64,000 bases of DNA from Cherax quadricarinatus (Eukaryota > Arthropoda > Malacostraca > Decapoda > Parastacidae): assembly GCF_038502225.1 (NCBI RefSeq), contig NC_091307.1:25188868-25252867 (forward strand). Reading direction: 5' to 3'. Made by a program: the position numbers and the translations under genes. Under the pieces are notes generated by a model. That model had not been told where the DNA came from and ran no database searches. It saw only the letters and a program-made list of their open reading frames with translations. Every line of letters begins with the position of its first letter. Position 1 is the stretch's first letter. Positions 54,425 through 64,000 of this stretch are shown here, one piece after another.

Positions 54425-54625
54425 TTTTTTTTTTTCTATTAACCCATCAGCGGTTTCCCACCAAGGCAACGTGACCCAAAATAGTTGTAGTTTTTATTTT
54501 TAGTAATTTATTCAGGAGAAGGGGTTACCAGCCCATTGCTCACGGTATTTTGGTCACCTTTCATGACACGCATCGCTTATGGAGGAAAAGATTCTTCTGG
54601 CTTTACTATGAAAGCACTTAACCTT
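54425..54625 (-). mobile_element. LINE-R-related 3' UTR variant
   Basis: TTTTTCTATTAACCCATCAG then CACCAAGGCAACGTGACCC, then the TTAGTAATTTATTCAGGAGA segment shared with 32850-33045. Confidence 0.62.
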
Positions 54626-54671
54626 CAATTGGTTACTATTTCATGTAGGGATTTTCATTTTCTCAAACCTC

Positions 54672-54778
54672 ATTTTATTTGACCACTACTTCTGTACAAA
54701 ATTATAAATTTGATTTAAAAAAAAAATTAGTTTAAATCAAATTTATAATTTTGTACAGAAGTAGTGGTCAAATAAAAT
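54672..54778. repeat. Perfect 48-bp inverted repeat, 11-base spacer
   Basis: Arms 54672-54719 and 54731-54778 are exact complements, with core sequence GACCACTACTTCTGTACAAA in the left arm. The spacer is AAAAAAATTAG. No protein frame. It could form a 48-bp hairpin in RNA or a cruciform in DNA. Perfect identity over 48 bases implies recent origin or constraint, or an assembly/library foldback artefact. Confidence 0.95.
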
Positions 54779-55528
54779 AAAATGTGGAGCAAGCAAGAAT
54801 ATTCACAAAATATACTTACTGCAGGAAATTTCAGTTAGGGTACACTTACAGCACATAACAAAGGAAGATGTTTTCGAGAAAATTGGATCATTTCCTACAA
54901 GTGCTTGATCAGTTAGGGGTATGGGATATTTGCAATGTAGTTTGATTGGTGAAACAGTCAACAAGGAATTCTAGCCTTATTATGGGCTGAGATAATAGAA
55001 AAACTTGAAGTAAGTCACAGGAATACCACAGTATAAGTTAAACAAAGCTAAAACTTTCTCTCAGAGCATAAAATAAGGCCAACCAATTGCACTGTGCATT
55101 ATAGTATGAAATTATCAGCCAAACTGGTTGGTAACTGGTGGGTATTGTATTCTCAGCTATGCTGCTTATTAGTTTCCCACCAGATGTTGGTTTGTTAAGT
55201 TTATGGCTTATAAACTACACAAAGGTCATTAGTGCCTCAGTTCTTCACTTGTTTCCTTATGCAAAGTCCTTAAGCCAAGCTAAATGATTACTCGCAGTAT
55301 ACTGAAGTTATATTTCTGTTCTATTATTACTGTACAGTATTCTCTCTTGTGTTAACTAAAGGAAAACATTATGATCTTGTTAGTATAAACTGCTATTAGA
55401 TTGTGATTGTTTTGAACATCACAACACATATTTCCAAGACCATACTTTTGCCTTGATACTTGCCCTATTCTTGAGTTTAATTTATAAAATCCCAATTTTA
55501 TAGCACAATCCAATAGTATAATTAAATA
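54779..55528. other. No feature recognised
   Basis: Unique AT-rich sequence; no coding exon or family repeat seen. Confidence 0.4.
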
Positions 55529-55645
55529 CAGCCTCTCCTCACTTGACGATGTACTCGTTTACCGATAACTCAGACTTACGATGGGCTCTCTGACCAGTAT
55601 GCATACCTAAATAATATATATTAGAGCTGATTTCCTCTATTCTCT
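55529..55645 (-). mobile_element. TA-type MITE, one end
   Basis: TACAGCCTCTCCTCACTTGA then CGATGTACTCGTTTACCGAT matches the right end of 41757-42082 in reverse, through ATAATATATATTAGAGCTGA. The rest is missing after 55645. Confidence 0.75.
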
Positions 55646-55774
55646 GTGTGTGGGTTATTTATGCATTGTTCCAGTCATGGTATTGTGCCATTTTATTCTT
55701 TTTGGTTCACAACCTAAGTACTGTACCCTGGTTTTTTCCTAGGCAAGTTGAGATGTACATATTATAATCACCTG

Positions 55775-55865
55775 CTGCCCCTGGTCACCTAAAAGAAAAT
55801 GGGCACCCGGGTGTTAGTTGACTTGTTGGTCGCATCCAAAGGTACAGGACCTGGGTTAATGTGTG
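55775..55865 (+). mobile_element. SINE 3' body fragment
   Basis: AAAATGGGCACCCGGGTGTT, AGTTGACTTGTTGGTCGCAT and GGTACAGGAC parallel the body of the SINE at 41560-41640. The head is missing. Confidence 0.55.
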
Positions 55866-56117
55866 TTCTAATGATGATTTATTGAATAAGATGTACCTTT
55901 TAACACAAAATGCCTAGGCAGCTAACTAGAAGTTTAACTGGAAACATTGTTGGAGTTCCAGAGTAGCTAACCATTCATAATTAAATACATATCACTGCAT
56001 TGGAAACCTCAGGTAACATTTTTTACCTGCCAACTTTTTGTGTAAGCCACACCAAAGGTGTTCATAAATAAAAATGACACAATCAGTCTACCTACAAATC
56101 AACACATTGTTTATTCT

Positions 56118-57188
56118 TTAACCCTTTCAGGGTTTCGAACATACTAGTACGGCTTACGCACCAGGGTTTTTGACGTACTAGTACGCCTAAATTCTAGCGC
56201 CCTCAAATCTAGTGAGAGAAAGCTGGTAGGCCTACATATGAAAGAATGGGTCTATGTGGTCAGTGTGCGCAGTATAAAAAAAAATCCTGCAGCACACAGT
56301 GCGTAATGAGAAAAAAAAACTGACTGTGTTTTTGGATTAAAACAGCGACTTTGCACTGTATTTTCGTATGGTATTTATTGTTGTATTCTAGTTTTCCTGG
56401 TCTCATTTTATAGAATGGATGACATATTACAGAAATTGAGATGATTTTGACTGGTTTTACAATGAAAAGTACCTTGAAATTGAGCTCAAAGTAGCAGAAA
56501 TGTTCGATTTTTACCAAAGTTCAAAAGTAAACAAATCATGCTACGTGTCCAATACATGTCAACTGGTGAGTCTAATATTCTTTCACAAGTGCGCTGATAT
56601 TATTTATACCATTTCTACACTAATGCAGTAGTCTGCACAACAGTAAATCTTCTATTTTTTGTGAGAATAAAAATTCAAAGTGGAAAACAAAAGAATGTAA
56701 GAGGGGGGGTGGGGATGTGACTAATGAACAGAGGAAATGTTATTTTAGTGCCAGGAATGTCTTTCTTGTTTATTCTGGACCCTATTCGAAAATTGGCATC
56801 TTTTGAAATTTGTGTGAAATTGGCAAAATTGCTAAATTCTGACCACTTTATTGGATAGCTGAAATCAATAAATGGGTGGTTTCTTATACTCATTCGATAG
56901 AAAAAATGGAGTTCTAGCAAAATAGTTATGATTTTTGTCGACTAGTACACTGGAATTGGCCGAAAATAGGGCTTGAAGTGGGCAAAATCGCCGATGCGTA
57001 AACATCGTCGAGACCACTAACTTCGCGAGAGCATAATTCCGTAAGTTTTCCATCAAATTTCATACTTTTGGTGTCATTATGATCAGGAAAAGATTCTCTA
57101 TCTTTTCGTAAATTTTTTTTTTTTTTTTTAAATTTGGCGACCCTGAGAACAAGTCTCGAAGAGGGTCTGGCAACCCTGAAAGGGTTAA
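56118..57188 (+). mobile_element. TTAA MITE, long form (1071 bp)
   Basis: TTAACCCTTTCAGGGTTTCG and GCAACCCTGAAAGGGTTAA, TTAA on both sides. Sub-terminal direct repeat of TACTAGTACG with GC-rich context (about 56147-56185). Highly similar throughout to 28827-29895. Apparent open frames in the minus strand occur at matching places in all copies but are short and carry no known domain. Confidence 0.88.
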
Positions 57189-57244
57189 TAAACTGAGACA
57201 AGGCTACAGATTTCACCTGTCCAATATATTGTTTATACAGTACA

Positions 57245-57640
57245 TGATTATTATACTTGTGGAGGTGCTCAACCTGTAGGGCAGAGGTCGGTAAATGTTT
57301 TTGTGTATTACCCCATAACAAATTTGTGTACTGCAAAATTACCCACTGGACTAAAAAATTATTTGTTTGAAAAAATGTAACTCATAATTTCCCTTGCAGT
57401 TTTATTTAAATTTATTAATGCTTCATTACCCCCCAAGATTTTAATTTTTACCCCATTTGGGGTAATTTACCCCTGTTCCCTGACCTCTGCTGTAGGGGGT
57501 CATGCAATATGGTAAATGAGAGGCAATCAAATTTAGGCTAAGAAGGAAAGTATGTGTGTATTCCAATTGCCTGGATCACTAGCCCTTCACTGGTAATCAT
57601 GGCACCCTCCTTAAGAGTTTAAATATGCTGAAACCTCAAT
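57245..57640 (+). mobile_element. Dispersed retroposon carrying a hAT-type MITE
   Basis: TTATTATACTTGTGGAGGTG and GCTCAACCTGTAGGG, then after the MITE GGTCATGCAATATGG, GAGGCAATCAAATTTAGGCT and CCTGGATCACTAGCCCTTCA. It matches the family at 17870, 31775 and 48400. The insertion 57282-57489 splits the head from the body. Confidence 0.6.
57282..57489 (+). mobile_element. hAT-type MITE (208 bp) with 8-bp target duplication
   Basis: Ends CAGAGGTCGGTAAATG and CCCTGACCTCTG. The direct repeat CTGTAGGG flanks it at 57274-57281 and 57490-57497. Eight-base duplications and CAGRGGTC termini are hallmarks of hAT elements. No coding capacity. Confidence 0.9.
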
Positions 57641-59257
57641 TGAAATCACTAACAGGTAGTAATGTGTGTCCAGTAATGCCAACTGACCATTAAATATGAG
57701 AAATGTGTTTAGTCTTAAGGACAATTCTGTAACCAAGGGAGTTTGTCTGTTGTTACTTGAATCAGTTTACAATACTCAGCAGATTGTAATAATATGGACA
57801 ATTCTGTAATCAACAAACTTTATCTGTTGTTTCCAAATCAATTATCCAGAAAACTGTAACAATAACAAATAATTCCATCAGACTTTGTCAGTTTTTTTAA
57901 ATAATTTTATCTGACACTCTTGTCCTGTTATTTCTAAAATTAGTTAAATGAAGATTTTACTGTATTAAAAGATATCCTTTATGTTCATTCACAATACATT
58001 TGCTCCTCTCAACTTAACAATTTTATAATTATACACTGTAATCTAATGTTGCTAACTTCCAGTTACAGTAATCATTAAAGAAATAACAACAGTATATCAA
58101 ATTCAACCCTACACTGAAATTCACAAAATTTTTAAAGACATTAATCTTAACAGCAACAGATGCTTAGAGTATTCTTTAATACATCTTCATATTTAATGGC
58201 TTCCACTGCAAAAGCCTCTTAACCAAGCATATTTCCAAACAATCTCCAAGTTATGGTGTTCATTAATTTACTTGCATAAAATATCATTTTTATGTTTGCA
58301 TATTCTTGAAGTTAATATACAGAAAAAATCAAGGACATATTATTATTATATAAATATACATACCATAATATTCTATATCACTCTTTCCCCCCCGTTAAAA
58401 TGATTCCATTTCAGCTCATCAGTTGTTAAGCTTTATAATACTTCTTTTGAAAACAAATGTAGTTTGAGCAAAAATTTCTTAAATGATATGATTACGAAAG
58501 CAACCGAACCTTCAGTTCTCCTCTCTATACAGTTCTCTTATTGTTTACATATATGCCTCAGTGTAGAGGAAACCTAATGTATCTCATGATCCATTATTCA
58601 ACATCAGCAGTACAGTACACATACTTAGTATTTATGCAACATCTGAAAATGAAGTGAGGATGGTCAGAAAACCAAGTATCATAGTTTAATCTGTTAACAA
58701 TACTGCCAGTGATCTTGCAAGAATTGAATAAGGCAGGGAAATAGTCAGATGGCCAACCACCAAAGACAGATCAGAAAGTCCCAAGCCACAGAACATGATG
58801 TCAACAGTGCAATACTTGTGTAGTACATATTCTAATAGTTCCATTTACAGGCAGGCCCCCATGCCAAGTGTTAGTCACATGACCCCCATTGGCACTACAA
58901 ACAATATATACTATGCAAGTATTGCACTGCTGACATGGAGAGGAATCTATCAAATCCATTGCCGAGCCCGGGGGACCACGTCCCCCAGCCAGGCCCTGAG
59001 GTAAATAAATCCAAACTTGTTTGGTGGCCACTAAAATAGCTAGGAACCAAGCAAAATAAGATTTATGTGTACTATAAATGCAGTCTTAAGTAAGTTTGGC
59101 AATGTTGCTTGGGTAGCACCATAGTCAAGTCTTGAAATTCAATTTCAAACTTGGCACCTAATATTTTTTGCAAAATGTTTAAAAGACTGTTGAAAGATTA
59201 TTTAAAAGATAATAGTTCTGCCACCCAAACTGAGGTGGGCATATCAATAAACTGAAA
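57641..59257. other. No confident feature
   Basis: Long unique AT-rich stretch. The minus strand at 58801-59031 has a 76-residue open frame with a CCCGGGGGACC-type GC-rich block that resembles LINE coding ends, but nothing is identifiable. Confidence 0.35.
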
Positions 59258-59476
59258 TTAGCCCTTAAACTGTCCAAACGTAGATCTACGTTTTTTCAAC
59301 ATTTGAAAGTAGTATGTAAAAAAATGTACTTCTTTTTTTTTTTACATTTGAAAACGTGTAAAAAAACTTTGATCTACATTTTTTTTCTTACATTTGAAAA
59401 TATGTAAAAAACATAGATCTACTTTTGGAGCACTACGCATGCGAAGGAAGATCTGTTTGGACAGTTTAAGGGTTAA
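59258..59476 (+). mobile_element. Short TTAA MITE (219 bp)
   Basis: GCCCTTAAACTGTCCAAACG then TAGATCTACG at the left (preceded by TTA, one target base mutated), and TTTGGACAGTTTAAGGGTTAA at the right. The interior repeats ACATTTGAAAA(T/C)(A/G)TGTAAAA two to three times. Confidence 0.88.
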
Positions 59477-59878
59477 GATGTTACCTACAGATTGTAGTTT
59501 AAATAGAACATCAACTTGGGAACCAATGGGTACAGACAATTAGTACTGTATTATGCAGTGTATGAAATATGTCTTGGATGATTTAACTAAGCTCACAAGC
59601 AAGTCTGCCCCTCCCCCCAGAAAAAAAATGTACATACTGTACTGTACAGTAAACCCCAACTTAAACTATGGAATTTGCAACAAAATTTGCTTACTTCATC
59701 AATTAAAAAATGAACAAAGTTCACAGGCTGTGAATTTGTCAGTTACTATTACTATCACTGCAAAACAATCTCATCCCTATCCACCAGTTTCCATTACCGG
59801 CCAACTGCTCTCCGTTAGTCCATTAAATCAATGATTTACTTGATTTTTATTAAGGTATTTTCTGTAAATTTATTGAGA

Positions 59879-60916
59879 TTAACCCTTTCACTGTCGGTGT
59901 CATACTAGTACAGCTAACAAGTCAGTGTTGGTGCTGCATTAATACGCCAAAATTCTAGCAGCTTCAAATCTACCGGGAGAAACCTGGTGGACCTTCATGT
60001 GAGACAATGGGTCTGTGTGGTGTGTGCGCAGTATAAAAAAAAAATCCTGCAGCATGCAGTGCATGAGAAAAAAAAAACTTTTTGGTTTAAAACGCCAACT
60101 TTGACGTGTATTTTTGTATGGTATTTGTGGTTGTATTCTTGGTTCTTGGTCTCATTTGACAGAATGGAAGATATATTACAGAAATAGAGACGATTTCCAT
60201 TGGTTTCACGATGAAAAGTACCTTGAAATTGAACTCAGAGTAGCGGAAATGTTCGATTTTTGTCAATGTTCAAGAGTAAACAATACGTGTCCAACTGGCC
60301 AGTCTAATAAGCAGTCACGAATGGGTTGACATTATTTATACAATTATTACAACAATGCAGTAGTCTGCATAACAGTAAATCTTCCATTTTTTGTGTGAAT
60401 AAAAATTAAAAATAGAAAGCAAGAGTAATATAAGAGGGACTTGGAGACATGACTAATGAACAGAGTAAATGTTATTTTAGTGCCAGAAATGTCTGCATTG
60501 TTTATTCTTGACCCTATTTTGAAATTGGCATCCTTTGAAATTTGCATGAAATTTGGCCAAATTGCCAATTTCTGACCATTTTATTGGGTAGCTGAAACGG
60601 TAAATGGGCAGTTTCTTGTACTCAGTCGATAGAAGAAATGGAGTTCTAGTGAAACAGCCATGAGTTTGGTTGACTGGAACAATGGAATTGGCCGAAAATA
60701 GGGGTCAGAGTGGGAGAAATCGCCGATGCGTATATATCGCTGAGACCGCTAATTTCACGAGTGTAATTCCGGAAGTTTTCCATCGAATTTCATACTTTTG
60801 GTGCCATTACCATCGGAAAAAGATTCTCTATCATTTCATAAGATAATTTTTTTTTTTAAACCCTTCGACATTGATAGCAAGTTTGTGAATAGAGGTCTTG
60901 ACAGTGAAAGGGTTAA
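59879..60916 (+). mobile_element. TTAA MITE, long form (1038 bp)
   Basis: TTAACCCTTTCACTGTCGGT and TTGACAGTGAAAGGGTTAA. Here the termini read CACTGTC/GACAGTG rather than CAGGGT/ACCCTG; both ends changed together, keeping pairing. The body aligns with the other long copies but is more diverged and lacks about 30 bases. Confidence 0.87.
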
Positions 60917-62612
60917 ACATTTATATTTACTTGCTAAGGCTAATTTAAGAAAACAAAAAAGTTTTAAACTTGACATCTTCATAAATAGTGCTTCATTATC
61001 TAGCTTCTTATTTAATTACATACATAAATTTTCTTACAAAGTACCTAATGTCAATTCCTTAACACTAATGTAAACTAACAAACACCTTTAAGTAAAGCTA
61101 GGTTACATAAACCTATAAGCAAACCTATTAAACCACAACTAAGTAAATTAAAGAAACCACAATTAAAAAAAAAATGGCTGAAACACGTCTGGCAACACAG
61201 TGGTCAAGCATAACCAGGAAACTCTTAAATCTGCACGATTATCACGTGCTGCAAGAACAGGTTTCACATTAGGTAGCAAGCTGGCTTGCAACCTTTACTA
61301 CTAATGACCACTTGGTGGTTTAAACTACTTTACCAGTGCTACATTATCATCTCAATAAACTAATTTGCTCAAATTACCAGTATTTTCATTATCTACTGCT
61401 GCTTTCCTGATGACTTCCAGATTGTATATAAAGCAATAATTATTAACAAACTAATGTTCTTCAGTGAAGGTTTGTAAAGGTATTTAGTGCATTACTACTA
61501 AATTCAGAAGGTGGGTAGCTCATGCTCAAAGTATAGAGATCACATTCATATATTGTACCACCTGACATTATTATTACATTATATTCACAAGAAAGTGCTA
61601 AACCAGACCTGATTTGTAATGGGAGGTAACAACAGATAAAATTTCCACAGTGCAACACTGTACACTGGTTTGGCAGTGTGTGTAGATAACTAAATATTAA
61701 GAAAAAAATCTGCTTTAAGATCTGACTCTTAGTGATAACATACAAAATGATCAACACTGTGTAACATTACTGTAATGTTATGCTCCATCTGTTACATAAT
61801 TTTTTTGAGATAAAGTGGGTTCATGCCTTTCTTGTATGAATGCATTTTCAAAGCTATTTATGTTAATATTTGGTGCCATTTCATGATGGAATATTAACAG
61901 CCTGACAAAAAATATTCTTTAGATTTATTTTGACAAATGTGAAACTACATAAGTGAATTTTTAACCAATAATGTTTTCCAACATTAAAAAATTAAAAATG
62001 GAATAATTTAATTAACAAAAAAAAAAAAAAAAAAAAAAAAAAATCAGGAGAAAAGATACTGCATGTGATGAAATGTTTAGAATTCTATTTTTTAAATTCA
62101 ATTAATATAAAACTTAAACACTATTTAAAAGAATTTCTGATCTGAAGTTCCACAATTCAGTTGTAATATAGGTACGGTAGTTGTAATGAAAATCTATAAA
62201 GCAATTAGGGTAAAAAATTTCATCAGGATCTTTACAGGGACACAAAAAATATACACAGGTCTATATAAAGTTCTATAAAATTCAACGACTTTACAAGATA
62301 TTTTTTCAGCTGTATATTGTGAAACTTACCTACAAAATACATAAGTAGTTATTAGTCAAGTACAAAAATAATATTAAAGACATACATTAAAACCATTTGT
62401 TCAATTGTGAACAGAAAGTAAACTAGAAGATAAACAAGTTTAGAATTTAAAGCCCACAATTCTATTCACAATGGATATCTAAATAAAGTTTTTGAGATGT
62501 GGGTTAATAGTGCAACATGGAACATTTTTTTTAACATCAGCACTCCTGGCTAATGATATCAATTTACTTTAAAAAACATTACAAAGTTAATGGTAATATT
62601 GATCATAATGGC
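60917..62612. other. Unique AT-rich DNA, 3' flank of zinc-finger gene 3
   Basis: Contains a retroposon head fragment at about 61545-61605 and an A-run (62017-62043). No exon recognised. Part of the right end is probably the 3' UTR of the gene at 62613. Confidence 0.4.
62017..62043. repeat. Poly-A run (27 bases)
   Basis: Uninterrupted adenines following TTAATTAAC. It may be the tail of a decayed retroposon, but no body was recognised on its left. Confidence 0.9.
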
Positions 62613-63938
62613 TTAATAGTGCTGTTTTGGATACCACATAGTATGAGGTACTTCTCTCTTAACATATATTTCTTGAGGCAACTGGTGATGAGCCAAATTA
62701 AGTGCTGCTCCCTCATGTAAAGCAGCCATAGCAACAGCTGCTTCTTGGTGAAGATTGCTAGTCTCATCCAAGCCTGCAGTTGCTGTTGCAGACACAATTT
62801 CTAATGGTAACATTTCATGGCGAATTAGTTGACCTTCCTGACATACAGATTCTTCTGCAAGTTCTTCTTCATGTGTTACTATATGCTTATCTAACTTTAG
62901 TGAATCACAGTGTAGTTCAGCATGTTCTAAATTCACTGAGTCTGCATCAACAACTACAGTGGGCACTTCTTCAAGCTCTTGTTTTGCCTGTATTATCGAC
63001 TGTATCTGAGCTTCTTCATTTTCTCTGTGAACCTCAGCCTTAATTACATCAACTCCATTTTTTGTTTCTGCATGTTCTTCAGGTGGAGGGTTCTTCCTGC
63101 GGCCCCTCTTACCATAACGAACCTTCTTTCTAGGTCGCCCACGTGGTCTACCAGTAGACTTTTTTCTGTAAGACTTGCGACCACTGCCAAGAGGCCTACC
63201 ACGCTTTCTCTTTTCACCAGTGCACCTTTTTTTATGTGAAGATAATGAAGAACTGTGTGTGAAAGCAGTCTGGCAATACTCACACACAAAAGGTTTCTCA
63301 CCTGTGTGGGTACGTGCATGATTTTTCAAAGCTTGTGCAGAAGCAAATGAATTCTGGCACCGATCACATGTATAAGGTCTTTCTCCAGTATGAACTCTCA
63401 TGTGACCAGGCAAATGGGAACTACGAGAAAATGTTTTTCCACATATACCACACATGTAGGGTCTTTCACCAGTATGTACACGTTTATGTAACCTCCAATT
63501 AGAGCGCTGAGCAAAAGACATACCACACTCACTACAAATGAATGGTCTTTCACCTGTGTGTAGTCTCATGTGATCTCGTAAATTTGCATTACATGAGAAA
63601 GTCTTGCCACATTCTCCACATGGCACCCGTTCACCATTTGTTGGTCGAGTACGAGGCTTTGATGGTTTTGGAGTTACTGGTGGCTCTGGAATAACAGGAG
63701 GTGGTTGAGGCTGTGGTTGATGAGCCACTATTATCTGGTGCTGGGTTTGGGTTGGAACTGCCTGTAAGTTGCCATACTGTAACTGAACCTGCTGATTAAT
63801 TTGTCTTGCTATGTCAACTGTCCCTAATTCTACTTGCACTGGAGCATTTGTAGTAATAAGGCCATCAACAGGATTGTAGTTATACCACATCATACCCGAA
63901 GTGTTCTGGGAAGATTCCATTGTGCCTGGCTCTAACAT
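62613..63938 (-). CDS. C2H2 zinc-finger/AT-hook protein, 441 residues (paralogue of 36007-37710)
   Basis: Probable nuclear DNA-binding protein. N-terminus: MMWYNYNP (about 16-23), then [19 protein letters not shown] (34-52), nearly the same as in the gene at 36007. A Pro/Gln-rich region follows, then five fingers (about 107-239): four C2H2 and a fifth ending in Cys instead of His. AT-hooks KRGRPLG (about 244-250) and GRPRGRPRK (263-271). An acidic/Gln-rich tail holds VIKAEVH, IQAKQE and IYVKREV, and the end is MWYPKQHY. An in-frame TAA upstream (about 63975) fixes the start at 63938 or at the second Met (63920), which aligns with an N-terminal ME in the paralogue. It lacks the last two fingers and the His tract of the paralogue. 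Confidence 0.9.
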   Translation of the reverse strand: MLEPGTMESSQNTSGMMWYNYNPVDGLITTNAPVQVELGTVDIARQINQQVQLQYGNLQAVPTQTQHQIIVAHQPQPQPPPVIPEPPVTPKPSKPRTRPTNGERVPCGECGKTFSCNANLRDHMRLHTGERPFICSECGMSFAQRSNWRLHKRVHTGERPYMCGICGKTFSRSSHLPGHMRVHTGERPYTCDRCQNSFASAQALKNHARTHTGEKPFVCEYCQTAFTHSSSLSSHKKRCTGEKRKRGRPLGSGRKSYRKKSTGRPRGRPRKKVRYGKRGRRKNPPPEEHAETKNGVDVIKAEVHRENEEAQIQSIIQAKQELEEVPTVVVDADSVNLEHAELHCDSLKLDKHIVTHEEELAEESVCQEGQLIRHEMLPLEIVSATATAGLDETSNLHQEAAVAMAALHEGAALNLAHHQLPQEIYVKREVPHTMWYPKQHY

Positions 63939-64000
63939 TTGGCAGATGCAATGAAGTTCTGAACAAGCACCATCCGATTAATGGTCACCTTACCACATAC

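Noticed and set aside
56118..57336. Minus-strand open frames in the long MITE as possible small genes
   Set aside because: Similar frames occur in all copies because the DNA is similar; they are short, differ by frameshifts between copies and contain no known domain.
58801..59031. 76-codon minus-strand frame with a Gly/Pro-rich start
   Set aside because: No splice sites or recognised motif; may be a LINE-derived fragment, so not called as a gene.

Overview
The window is eukaryotic and strongly repeat-dominated. Coding sequence is sparse, genes have spliced exons with GT-AG introns, and most of the DNA is transposable-element copies nested in one another plus long microsatellites. The mix (CR1-like and RTE-like LINEs, Tigger/pogo elements, BEL/Pao, an AATAAA-bearing hammerhead-like repeat, (GT)n arrays hundreds of bases long) suggests an arthropod, most likely a decapod crustacean. 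That assignment rests on my memory of decapod repeats, not on a search. A 100-base run of N (27966-28065) marks an assembly gap.

Host genes. Three host loci, all on the minus strand, encode DNA-binding-type proteins. (1) Four exons between 13872 and 6709 join in frame to give one C2H2 finger followed by two Arg-Gly-rich blocks and an acidic tail; the gene continues past the left edge. (2) A 567-residue protein at 36007-37710 has seven C2H2-type fingers and AT-hooks. (3) A 441-residue paralogue at 62613-63938 has five fingers and AT-hooks. The last two share N-terminal and C-terminal blocks outside the fingers, so they are duplicates.

Layout. 1-6.5 kb: an EN+RT LINE ('LINE-A') split by an RTE-like LINE ('LINE-R') with an 11-bp target duplication. 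6.7-13.9 kb: exons of gene 1, with Tigger-like elements in its introns. 14.3-16.2 kb: a LINE-A fragment and a Tigger with a partial transposase. 16.2-19.9 kb: mostly non-repetitive DNA with a possible promoter near 18.5-18.9 kb. 19.9-24.7 kb: LINE-D and two LINE-B copies around a tandem repeat with a hammerhead-ribozyme-like core. 24.7-27.7 kb: a decayed BEL/Pao element. 28.1-30.9 kb: a Tigger transposase pseudogene broken by a TTAA-flanked MITE. 31.3-35.3 kb: a 17-bp minisatellite, (GT)n arrays and LINE 3' ends. 35.8-37.8 kb: zinc-finger gene 2. 38-45.2 kb: old LINE-R copies carrying Tiggers, a SINE and MITEs. 45.5-47.5 kb: a short MITE, a hAT-like fragment, a decayed LINE-B and a 32-bp minisatellite. 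48.9-55.9 kb: LINE-R, a Tigger with internal repeats, an inverted SINE pair and a perfect 48-bp inverted repeat. 56.1-60.9 kb: two full-length TTAA MITEs, a short one and a hAT-type MITE. 62.6-63.9 kb: zinc-finger gene 3.

No mobile element here has an undamaged full-length coding region, so the copies look like fossils or depend on enzymes supplied elsewhere. Family names (LINE-A, -B, -D, -R) are local labels. Boundaries of elements without target duplications are approximate.
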